The notes under the pieces: generated by a model
What the model was told of the DNA's origin: nothing
Database searches by the model: none
Seen by the model: the letters and a program-made list of their open reading frames with translations, nothing else
In this document: positions 1 through 5,633 of the stretch, in pieces
Layout of the letters: every line of letters begins with the position of its first letter
How positions within the stretch are numbered: the stretch's first letter is position 1
From: Flavisolibacter sp.
GTDB taxonomy: Bacteria; Bacteroidota; Bacteroidia; Chitinophagales; Chitinophagaceae
Assembly (NCBI GenBank): GCA_013695175.1
Contig: JACDAZ010000168.1
Coordinates: 1 to 5,633 of the forward strand
Direction: 5' to 3'
Length of the DNA stretch: 5,633 nucleotides
Translations under genes and position numbers: made by a program

Positions 1-1957
1 CTCCCTGGTTATTTCTGTAATAAATTACGCCTAGAAAGTTACCGCCTGTATACTTTTGGTTATAGTTAAACTCGAGTGAGTTTGTAAACTCAGGTCTGAG
101 TTCAGGGTTACCCATACTAATGTTAACAGGGTCATTTATGTCTAAGAAAGGATTCAGCTGCCAGAAATTGGGTCTTCTTATTCTTCTTGAATAATTGATC
201 TGAGCATCAACATTATCACTAAGACTTTTGGTCAGAAACAAACTTGGAAATAGGGCATCAAACAGTCCTTTCCAGTTTTCAGGATAAGTATATCCAAATT
301 TACTTCCCCTGTCTAATAAATTTCCATCGAAAGTTGAGTGTTCAGCTCTTAAGCCAGCCTGGTAAGAAAATGTTTGACCTATTTTATTTGAATAAGTTAG
401 ATAAAGTGCATTAACTACTTCTTTATACTCTATGTTATTACTTAATGGCAATAAAGTTTCAACTCCATTAGACAGTGCAACGGCATCAAAACTGCTTTGA
501 AAATTATTTATATAACTGCGTATTCCTGATTCAATTTTTCCGTTATTTCCTATAGGATCTGAATAATCAACCTGGAAAGTAACCTGGTTATTATCATTAT
601 CACCTGAATTACGTACCCTGTTAGGACTGTTATATAAACTTCCGTCAGGCAAAAAAAATGTATTTAAAATATTGGAATTATTGTTTCCATTCCCATAGTT
701 ATAATTAAGGTTAGCAGTAAGCTCTTTGCCTTGTTCAGGAAACTTATGATTGAAATTCAATTGTGTATTGTACCTGTTAAATTCATTTCTACTATCTGAA
801 AATCTTTCACCATATCTTTCTAAAATACGGTTGACATTTAAAAACTCCTGGTATTGTTCCTGGTTATTTGTAAACCTGCCGCTTACTAAATTTTGAGACA
901 AGGAAATTGTATTACGGTTATCTGCATAAAAATCAATACCAAAACGAACTGATGCAAACCTTCTAATTCTTTCATTGTCTGAATATTGATTAAAATAATC
1001 AACGACTGTTCCATTGTTTTTATTCTGACGTAATGTTCTGCCTTCAGCAATACCACCGGATTGATTAAAATTTGAAGTAGCAAACAGGTTTACTTTTCCC
1101 TGTCTTGTATTCAGGCTTAAACTACCATTTAAAATATTTGGATAACCTGCACCAATGGATGCAATACCATTTAAACCAAACCTCCTGTTCTTTTTCAAAA
1201 TAACATTAATAATCCCTGCCGTACTTGCAGCATCGAATTTCGCTGATGGATTTGTAATTACTTCAACACGTTCTATATTATCTGCCGGTATCTGATCTAA
1301 CGTAAGTATAGTAGGACGGCCATCAACAAATACCTGGGGGGTAGCATTTCGCAATTGCACATTACCATCAACATCAACAGAAACTGCAGGAATATTTTTC
1401 ATTACATCCAATCCTGTTCCTCCCGTTGCAGTTAAACTTCTGTCCACATTAAAAATTCTTCTATCCACTCCCATTTCCATGGCAGGTCTTTCTGCAGTAA
1501 CTGTTACTCCTGATAATTGTATTACATCCTGAGATACAATTATATTTCCAAGGTCTTTTTCAATAAATTGATTTTGCATCATACCTGATCCTGGTTCAGA
1601 TGAATAAGGAAAAGCGATATCAAAGGGTTCATAACCTACTGCAGAGATAAAAAGTCTAAAACTATCTGCTAAAGGAAGATCAGAAAAAAAAAATTCACCT
1701 TTTATATTTGTAAATTTTGCCCTTATTAATTCATCAATGGGTGCACTGGCAGCATCTATTCTTTTTATTTGATAAAGTTGTACAGAAGCAGCCTCTATAC
1801 CTCGGTTGGTTTTACTGTCCATTATTCTTCCAAATACCCTGTTACTTAATACTTTAATAGTGGTATTGTCAGGAGGTGGCGGCAGATCCGGTTCATCTTG
1901 TGCACAAATATTAATACTAAAAAAAGAAAAGAACAGTAAAAAGGAAAATTTATTCAT
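1..1957 (-). CDS. TonB-dependent-receptor-like outer membrane beta-barrel protein (C-terminus cut by window edge)
   Basis: 652 codons are open from the ATG at 1957 to the left edge with no stop; the C-terminus is outside. Residues 1-20 are a Sec signal peptide (MNKFSFLLFF..., probable cleavage after CA, before Q20), followed by a short proline-rich stretch (PPPP at 26-29). Residues about 40-145 resemble a carboxypeptidase-regulatory-like beta-sandwich (GRIMDSKTNRGIEAASV, then GEFFFSDLP and SAVGYEPF). Residues about 150-255 form a TonB plug domain (GVTVTAERP; DVMKNIPAVSVDVDGNVQLR; VFVDGRP; IERVEVITNPSAKFDA; GIINVILKK). The remainder is Asn/Tyr-rich barrel, including YSRRIRRPNFWQLNPF and MGNPELRPE at 589-623, typical of the OMP_b-brl_3 (PF14905) family rather than SusC. 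Comparable proteins are about 800 residues, so roughly 150 are missing (inference). It would sit in the outer membrane; the substrate cannot be told. An in-frame ATG four codons upstream (1969) is an alternative start; a TAA just before it bounds the frame. Confidence 0.9.
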   Translation of the reverse strand, partial: MNKFSFLLFFSFFSINICAQDEPDLPPPPDNTTIKVLSNRVFGRIMDSKTNRGIEAASVQLYQIKRIDAASAPIDELIRAKFTNIKGEFFFSDLPLADSFRLFISAVGYEPFDIAFPYSSEPGSGMMQNQFIEKDLGNIIVSQDVIQLSGVTVTAERPAMEMGVDRRIFNVDRSLTATGGTGLDVMKNIPAVSVDVDGNVQLRNATPQVFVDGRPTILTLDQIPADNIERVEVITNPSAKFDAASTAGIINVILKKNRRFGLNGIASIGAGYPNILNGSLSLNTRQGKVNLFATSNFNQSGGIAEGRTLRQNKNNGTVVDYFNQYSDNERIRRFASVRFGIDFYADNRNTISLSQNLVSGRFTNNQEQYQEFLNVNRILERYGERFSDSRNEFNRYNTQLNFNHKFPEQGKELTANLNYNYGNGNNNSNILNTFFLPDGSLYNSPNRVRNSGDNDNNQVTFQVDYSDPIGNNGKIESGIRSYINNFQSSFDAVALSNGVETLLPLSNNIEYKEVVNALYLTYSNKIGQTFSYQAGLRAEHSTFDGNLLDRGSKFGYTYPENWKGLFDALFPSLFLTKSLSDNVDAQINYSRRIRRPNFWQLNPFLDINDPVNISMGNPELRPEFTNSLEFNYNQKYTGGNFLGVIYYRNNQG

Positions 1958-2008
1958 TAGTATCCACATTGTTTAAACCACATTCAACAAGCATCGTGCG
2001 AGAAAGCA

Positions 2009-2036
2009 CAAAATTAAAATAGCTAAACAATTCCAA
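2009..2036 (-). promoter_or_regulatory. Candidate Bacteroidota-type promoter for the receptor gene
   Basis: Read on the minus strand, TAATTTTG at 2016-2009 matches the TAnnTTTG -7 consensus used by the primary sigma factor of Bacteroidota. The upstream -33 box is poor: only TTG at 2036-2034, 17 bases before the -7 element, against the usual TTTG at roughly 19-21. Transcription would begin near 2003, giving a leader of about 45 bases before the ATG at 1957. The -7 match and its place in the only long gap support the call; the weak -33 box lowers it. Confidence 0.45.
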
Positions 2037-2050
2037 GCCAGGAATGTTTA
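2024..2050 (-). terminator. Bulged hairpin after the MscS-type gene, possible weak terminator
   Basis: On the minus strand TAAACATTCC, a six-base loop TGGCTT, and GGAAT-TGTTTA form ten base pairs with a single bulged T. The sequence that follows, GCTATTTTAATTTTG, is T-rich but not a clean T run. The hairpin begins 43 bases past the stop codon of the MscS-type gene, a fair place for an intrinsic terminator. The stem is AT-rich and would be of modest stability. It also overlaps the receptor promoter region, so it could instead be a regulatory inverted repeat. Confidence 0.4.
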
Positions 2051-2092
2051 TCAATATTGTTAATTAAGGTTATAAATATTAGTCAGTAGAAT

Positions 2093-2992
2093 TTATAAAA
2101 TCTCATTATTTAAATACAAGGGCATTTCTGCAAGTGTTTTTCCTCCTTTGATTCCAAAATCTAAAGTTCTGATTGGGAAAGGAATAGTGATATCATTTTC
2201 ATCATATGCTTTTTTTATGCGCATGATTGCTTCACTTCTGACCCTTAAATAATCAGGCTGGTCTGGTGTGGCAGCCCATATCCGTATCTGGAAGTTTATA
2301 GAGCTGTCACTAAATTCTTCAAAGAAAAATGTAGTTGCATCCACCGGTGACAATCCGGGGATATCCTTAACAGCTTCTATGGTGATGTTTTTTACTTTTT
2401 CCAGGTCTTCTCCATATGATACACCTACAGTTAGGTCCATTCTTCTTTTTCCAAGCAATGAAAAATTCTCTATAGGATTTTGAAAAACTTCTTTATTTGG
2501 AATGATAACCATTTGTCCCTGGAACGTCTGTATTACAGTATCTCTCAAATTAACTGCTACTACCCTTCCCATATAATCTTTCACTGACACAATATCTCCA
2601 ACGCGTAAAGGTTTGCGAATAAGAATTAAGAAGCCTGACATAAAATTGGCTGCTATATCCTGGAAAGCAAATGCTAAGGCCAAACCGGCAATACCTGCAC
2701 CGGCCAAAATAGAGGTAACAGCTTTATCCAGTTGCATTATACTTAAAACTGCAAACAGTACAATACCTATACAAATTATATAAATGAATGAACTTAAAAG
2801 ATCAGTAATAACAGCACCATGTGAAAAACGCCTGATGATTCGGCGTGAAAAATTTCTTATAAGTTTTGCTATGTATAATCCTAAAACTAGAACAAGAGCA
2901 GCAAGAATTAAATTCGGCATCATTCTTACCAGTCCCACTCCCCAGTTGTATAATTTGTCTTGTATCAGATCAAAAGCCTTAGATAAATCCAT
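2093..2992 (-). CDS. MscS-family mechanosensitive ion channel
   Basis: This 299-residue inner-membrane protein is close in length to E. coli MscS (286). Members form heptameric channels that open under membrane tension and release solutes during hypo-osmotic shock. Three membrane segments are visible: TM1 about 23-45, TM2 about 61-86, and the pore-lining TM3 about 91-126 containing the small-residue pattern AGAGIAGLALAFAFQD. The beta domain follows (RKPLRVGDIV at 126-135, then GRVVAVNLRDT and the MVIIPNKEV motif at 161-169), then the alpha/beta domain ending with IPFPIRTLDFG at 270-280, all standard family signatures. By alignment to E. coli by eye, the gate leucines L105 and L109 correspond to L104 and F108. 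The start is fixed because an in-frame TAA lies three bases upstream (2998-2996). It begins 37 bases after miaA stops, so it is probably the last gene of that operon. Which MscS paralogue it is cannot be told, so no symbol is given. Confidence 0.95.
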   Translation of the reverse strand: MDLSKAFDLIQDKLYNWGVGLVRMMPNLILAALVLVLGLYIAKLIRNFSRRIIRRFSHGAVITDLLSSFIYIICIGIVLFAVLSIMQLDKAVTSILAGAGIAGLALAFAFQDIAANFMSGFLILIRKPLRVGDIVSVKDYMGRVVAVNLRDTVIQTFQGQMVIIPNKEVFQNPIENFSLLGKRRMDLTVGVSYGEDLEKVKNITIEAVKDIPGLSPVDATTFFFEEFSDSSINFQIRIWAATPDQPDYLRVRSEAIMRIKKAYDENDITIPFPIRTLDFGIKGGKTLAEMPLYLNNEIL

Positions 2993-3029
2993 ATCTTAAA
3001 ATATAAAAAATTTATGCCTTAAAAAAAAT

Positions 3030-3917
3030 TCAATCAATATTTGCAAGTAATTGTTCAGCATCAGGTTTTAACCATAGATATTCTTTATCTTTTTTAAACC
3101 ACGTTAATTGCCGCTTTGCATATTGCCTGGAATTAATTTTTATTTTTTCTACAGCAAGTTGGAAATCAATTTCTCCATGTAAAAATGAAAATATTTCTTT
3201 GTAGCCAACAGTTTGAAGAGCATTCAAATGCTGATAAGGCAGCAGGCTTTTTACTTCTTCCAATAAACCTTCTTTTATCATTTTGTCTACACGTTGGCTG
3301 ATATTAAGGTGCAATTGTTCTTTGTCTACATTTAAAACAAACTTTTTAATCAAAAAGTTCCTTCTTGTATTATTTCCTTTTCTCAATTCGGTAACAGATG
3401 TCCCTGTCCATCTTTTTACTTCCAGGGCCCGCATCAAACGTTGCGGGTTTTTTATTTCACCTTTTTTATAATAAAAAGGATCTTCCAATTGAATTGTTTG
3501 CTGTAACCATTCAAGCCCATACCGGTAATAATCTTCAACAATTTCATTTCTTATTTCTTCCGGAATTTCAGGTATTTCATCCAATCCTTCCTGAAATGCA
3601 TTGATGTATAACCCTGTTCCACCAACTACTACAACCCAATCATTTCTTTTAAAAATTTCATTTGCTTTTTCTAACGCATACTGTTCAAATGTGGCTGCCG
3701 TAATTTTTTCATGAATGGAATGACTGGCAATAAAATGATGTGGCACCTCATTTAAATCTGCAGGAGAAGGACGTGCCACTCCTATATTTAATTCTTTAAA
3801 ACACTGGCGGCTGTCTGCTGAAATAATTTGTGTTTGTAAATATTTAGCTACTTCAATAGCTACATCTGTTTTTCCAACTGCAGTAGGACCTGCTATAATG
3901 ATAGCGGTTTTTGACAT
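3030..3917 (-). CDS. miaA: tRNA dimethylallyltransferase MiaA
   Basis: MiaA transfers the dimethylallyl group of DMAPP to N6 of adenosine 37 in tRNAs that read UNN codons, giving i6A37, which stabilises codon-anticodon pairing. At 295 residues it is complete and near normal length. Visible signatures are the P-loop GPTAVGKT (10-17); the DSRQ motif (35-38) carrying the conserved catalytic Asp, followed by LNIGVARP; GGTGLY (99-104); NPQRLMRALEV (157-167); TVGYKE (236-241); and the C-terminal SRQYAKRQLTWFKK (263-276), which is the family's tRNA-binding end. DSRQ in place of the proteobacterial DSMQ is ordinary for Bacteroidota. The ATG at 3917 is the only reasonable start because an in-frame TAA lies 15 bases upstream (3932-3930). 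No Shine-Dalgarno is seen. It begins 30 bases after the pRiA4b-like gene and is followed 37 bases later by the MscS-type gene, consistent with co-transcription. Confidence 0.98.
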   Translation of the reverse strand: MSKTAIIIAGPTAVGKTDVAIEVAKYLQTQIISADSRQCFKELNIGVARPSPADLNEVPHHFIASHSIHEKITAATFEQYALEKANEIFKRNDWVVVVGGTGLYINAFQEGLDEIPEIPEEIRNEIVEDYYRYGLEWLQQTIQLEDPFYYKKGEIKNPQRLMRALEVKRWTGTSVTELRKGNNTRRNFLIKKFVLNVDKEQLHLNISQRVDKMIKEGLLEEVKSLLPYQHLNALQTVGYKEIFSFLHGEIDFQLAVEKIKINSRQYAKRQLTWFKKDKEYLWLKPDAEQLLANID

Positions 3918-3947
3918 GTATAAAATGGAATTATAAGCTGTTGGATT

Positions 3948-4511
3948 TTAAATATCTTCCTCTGTAGTGCTTTCTCCTGCATCTTCTAAAGCATCAGAAT
4001 TACCTTCCTCTCCTTCTTCACCAAACCCTTCAGCACCTTTGGTGAGATCATATTTTTCTTCCACATCAGCAAACCGTTCACCTAACAAACTTCTCACTCC
4101 ATACTGACTTGGTGCTATACCTTCTGTACGTATAGTAGCAGGATAAGTTAGCCTGGGGTTTTCTTCTTTTGAAACATTTATTAAAGCAACGAGGAAAGTC
4201 CAGTTTTTTGTAAAATCGTAGATATATACAAACTTTTGATTGGGCTCTTTTATTTCAGAACCAATCGTAGTTTCTTTCATCATTAAAGGAGGAGCTTTAT
4301 ATGGCTTTTCATAAACGTCCAGTGATATGTCTCTACCTCTTTGCCAGTTATCATTACTGCGACAAAAAGTTGCAGCATGTTTTGAATCAAACTCAAAAGA
4401 TTTTAAAATAGTTTCGTGTAATTCAAAAAAATTTTGCTTGTGCCTTATTACAATATCACGGTAAACACTATCATCTTCCTCGTAATAAACTCTAAATTTT
4501 AATATAGCCAT
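3948..4511 (-). CDS. Plasmid pRiA4b ORF-3-like family protein, function unknown
   Basis: This is a 187-residue, probably cytoplasmic protein with no signal peptide or membrane segment. The first 150 residues resemble the pRiA4b ORF-3-like fold (PF07929): an N-terminal strand (AILKFRVYYEED), an amphipathic helix (FFELHETILKSFEFD, 28-42), a stretch containing FCRSNDNW (49-56), and the core VYIYDFTKNWTFLVALI (95-111), which corresponds to the family's YxYDFGDxW signature with Thr in place of the usual Gly. Residues 159-187 form an acidic tail with 12 Asp/Glu and no basic residue, likely disordered. The family is named from a plasmid ORF and is also annotated in IS1096-like elements, but no transposase or terminal repeat is present here, so I read it as a resident chromosomal gene. 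The start is forced: an in-frame TAA lies 12 bases upstream (4523-4521). It lies between two tRNA-maturation genes, which hints at a role in RNA metabolism, but the biochemical function is unknown. Confidence 0.85.
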   Translation of the reverse strand: MAILKFRVYYEEDDSVYRDIVIRHKQNFFELHETILKSFEFDSKHAATFCRSNDNWQRGRDISLDVYEKPYKAPPLMMKETTIGSEIKEPNQKFVYIYDFTKNWTFLVALINVSKEENPRLTYPATIRTEGIAPSQYGVRSLLGERFADVEEKYDLTKGAEGFGEEGEEGNSDALEDAGESTTEEDI

Positions 4512-4559
4512 GGATCCATTTTATCATCAAGAATAAAACCAAAAATAACAAAATGCACC

Positions 4560-5633
4560 TTAGGAGACGGGGTAGAGATCAAATTCAGCTCCTTTGGCAA
4601 GCATAAATCGAAAAGCAGCATCATAATCGTTCGGAATAACACCATCCAAAATAGCATTTCTAATAGCATCTTTAATATCACCAACCTCCCTGGAAGGAGT
4701 AATACCAAATGTTTGCATTATAATCTCACCTGAAATTGGTGGTTGCCAGTTCCTGATTTTATCCTTCTCCTCTACCTCCTGGCATCGTTGTTTTACAGCT
4801 TCAAAGTTTTCAAGATATCGCCTTACTTTAAGTTTATTTTTGGATGTAATATCACTTTCGCATAAAATCATCAGCGAATCAAAATCATCGCCTGCATCAA
4901 ACAAAATACGCCTGATGGCTGAATCTGTAATATCTTCTTTTGAAAGACTTATGGGACGCAAATGAAGCTCAACCAGCTTTCTTACAAATTTCATGTTTTC
5001 ACCAAAAGGCAATTTTAACTGGTTAAAAATTTTTGGAACCATTCGTCCTCCAACCACTTCGTGCCCATGAAAAGTCCACCCGTGACCTTCTTCAAACTTT
5101 TTTGTTGCAGGCTTACCAATATCATGTAATATGGCAGCCCATCTTAACCATAAATTATCCGAACGTTGCGCAGTATTATCAAGAACCTGTAAAGTGTGAT
5201 AAAAATTATCCTTATGCCCTTTACCTTCTATTAATTCAGCACCAGCCAAATCAACCATTTGCGGAAAAATATGGTACAACAAACCCGTATCAAACAATAA
5301 CTTAAAACCTATAGAAGGCTTTTGAGTTAAAATAATTTTATTTAATTCATCAGTAACTCTTTCCTGCGACACAATTTTAATACGATGATTGTTTGCTTCG
5401 ATGGCATGTAAAGTGTCAGGTGCAATTCTAAATTTTAACTGAGTAGCAAATCTTATAGCTCGCATCATCCTTAATGGATCATCGCTAAAAGTTATATCCG
5501 GGTCAAGTGGTGTTTTGATTAACTGCTGTTTAATGTCATCTATTCCTTTAAAAGGATCAATCAATCTCCCATAATCTTCTTCATTCAAGCTAATAGCTAA
5601 TGCATTTATTGTAAAGTCACGCCTGTTCTGATC
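4560..5633 (-). CDS. cca: CCA tRNA nucleotidyltransferase with HD domain (N-terminus cut by window edge)
   Basis: This enzyme adds or repairs the 3' CCA of tRNAs using CTP and ATP without a nucleic acid template. The frame is open from the right edge for 357 codons to the TAA at 4560. The visible part begins [13 protein letters not shown], the conserved RRDFTxNA motif of class II nucleotidyltransferases, so the missing N-terminus (perhaps 110-125 residues) would carry the GG and DxD catalytic motifs. Next come [12 protein letters not shown] (visible residues 52-63) and [10 protein letters not shown] (92-101), the ATP/CTP-selecting and tRNA-binding neck. An HD phosphohydrolase-type domain follows: YHTLQVL (H146), LHDIGKP (H170, D171), FHGHE (189-192) and CESDITSKN (D261). 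The C-terminus has [21 protein letters not shown], typical of bacterial CCA enzymes with an HD domain. A TTG at 5588 is an internal leucine codon, not a start, because the conserved motif lies upstream of it. A poly(A) polymerase-like paralogue is the alternative but less likely. It is the first visible gene of the probable operon. Confidence 0.95.
   Translation of the reverse strand, partial: DQNRRDFTINALAISLNEEDYGRLIDPFKGIDDIKQQLIKTPLDPDITFSDDPLRMMRAIRFATQLKFRIAPDTLHAIEANNHRIKIVSQERVTDELNKIILTQKPSIGFKLLFDTGLLYHIFPQMVDLAGAELIEGKGHKDNFYHTLQVLDNTAQRSDNLWLRWAAILHDIGKPATKKFEEGHGWTFHGHEVVGGRMVPKIFNQLKLPFGENMKFVRKLVELHLRPISLSKEDITDSAIRRILFDAGDDFDSLMILCESDITSKNKLKVRRYLENFEAVKQRCQEVEEKDKIRNWQPPISGEIIMQTFGITPSREVGDIKDAIRNAILDGVIPNDYDAAFRFMLAKGAEFDLYPVS

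Larger units (their letters stand above)
1958..2092. other. Intergenic region between MscS-type gene and receptor gene
   Basis: This 135-base AT-rich gap is the longest non-coding stretch in the window and much longer than the 30-48 base gaps between the other genes. It holds a hairpin (2024-2050) and a TAnnTTTG element (2016-2009), both listed separately. It also contains a small palindrome CAATATTG near 2052-2059 with no assigned role. I see no tRNA, small RNA or small ORF in it. The length and contents suggest that the upstream operon ends here and the receptor is transcribed on its own. Confidence 0.7.

Noticed and set aside
2..872. Recurring CCTGGTTATT-like strings on the plus strand (near 3, 582 and 860)
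   Set aside because: These encode Asn-Asn-Gln stretches of the barrel protein in the same frame; amino-acid and codon preference explains them.
886..1083. 65-codon minus-strand reading frame inside the receptor gene
   Set aside because: It is an alternate frame of the long receptor ORF, with no recognisable domain.
1996..2009. GTGC/GCAC short hairpin near the presumed receptor transcription start
   Set aside because: Only four pairs, and it straddles the expected start site, so the full hairpin would probably not be in the RNA.
2268..2999. Plus-strand reading frames (2268-2483 and 2784-2999) antisense to the channel gene
   Set aside because: Both are opposite well-conserved MscS-family sequence and show no protein features of their own.
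3948..4511. Insertion sequence suggested by the pRiA4b/IS1096 family name
   Set aside because: No transposase, terminal inverted repeats or target-site duplication are visible, and spacing to the neighbours is tight and operon-like.
4519..4538. TTTTAT/ATAAAA inverted repeat upstream of the pRiA4b-like start codon
   Set aside because: Only six A-T pairs with an eight-base loop; too weak to call a terminator or regulator.
4540..4547. TATTTTTG on the minus strand, a TAnnTTTG match upstream of the pRiA4b-like gene
   Set aside because: No TTTG or TTG lies at a suitable -33 distance; the nearest upstream TTTG is over 30 bases away. The gap is T-rich, so a chance match is likely.
4499..4708. 69-codon minus-strand reading frame spanning the cca end and the following gap
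   Set aside because: It overlaps the conserved C-terminus of the CCA enzyme in another frame and looks hydrophobic only because of base composition. No support as a gene.
5033..5305. 90-codon plus-strand reading frame antisense to cca
   Set aside because: It lies wholly opposite the conserved HD domain of cca and has no recognisable features; shadow ORF.

Overview
The window looks like a chromosomal segment of a Bacteroidota bacterium, possibly of the Chitinophagaceae type. The DNA is AT-rich, recognisable Shine-Dalgarno sequences are essentially absent, one gap carries a TAnnTTTG-type -7 promoter element, and an outer-membrane beta-barrel receptor of a family common in that phylum is present, with a signal peptide ending in Ala-Gln. 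The family-level assignment is a guess; the phylum is well supported.

All five genes lie on the minus strand, so transcription runs from high to low coordinates. In that order they are: the 3' three-quarters of a CCA tRNA nucleotidyltransferase gene (5633-4560, start outside the window); a small acidic-tailed protein of the plasmid pRiA4b ORF-3-like family (4511-3948); miaA, the tRNA A37 dimethylallyltransferase (3917-3030); an MscS-type mechanosensitive channel (2992-2093); and a TonB-dependent-receptor-like outer-membrane protein (1957 to the left edge, C-terminus missing). The first four are separated by gaps of 48, 30 and 37 bases and plausibly form one operon. The 135-base gap before the receptor holds a ten-pair bulged hairpin and a promoter-like -7 element, so the receptor probably starts a separate transcription unit.

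Functionally, the operon pairs two tRNA-maturation enzymes, one adding or repairing the 3' CCA end and one isoprenylating A37 next to the anticodon. An uncharacterised small protein sits between them and an osmotic safety valve follows. The receptor is an envelope protein with no visible link to the tRNA genes.

I found no RNA genes, CRISPR array, insertion sequence, attachment site or origin. Most of the window is ordinary housekeeping sequence. The points worth a second look are the pRiA4b-like protein between two tRNA genes, a ten-T homopolymer early in the receptor gene where a one-base indel in either direction gives an immediate stop, and the hairpin overlapping the receptor promoter.
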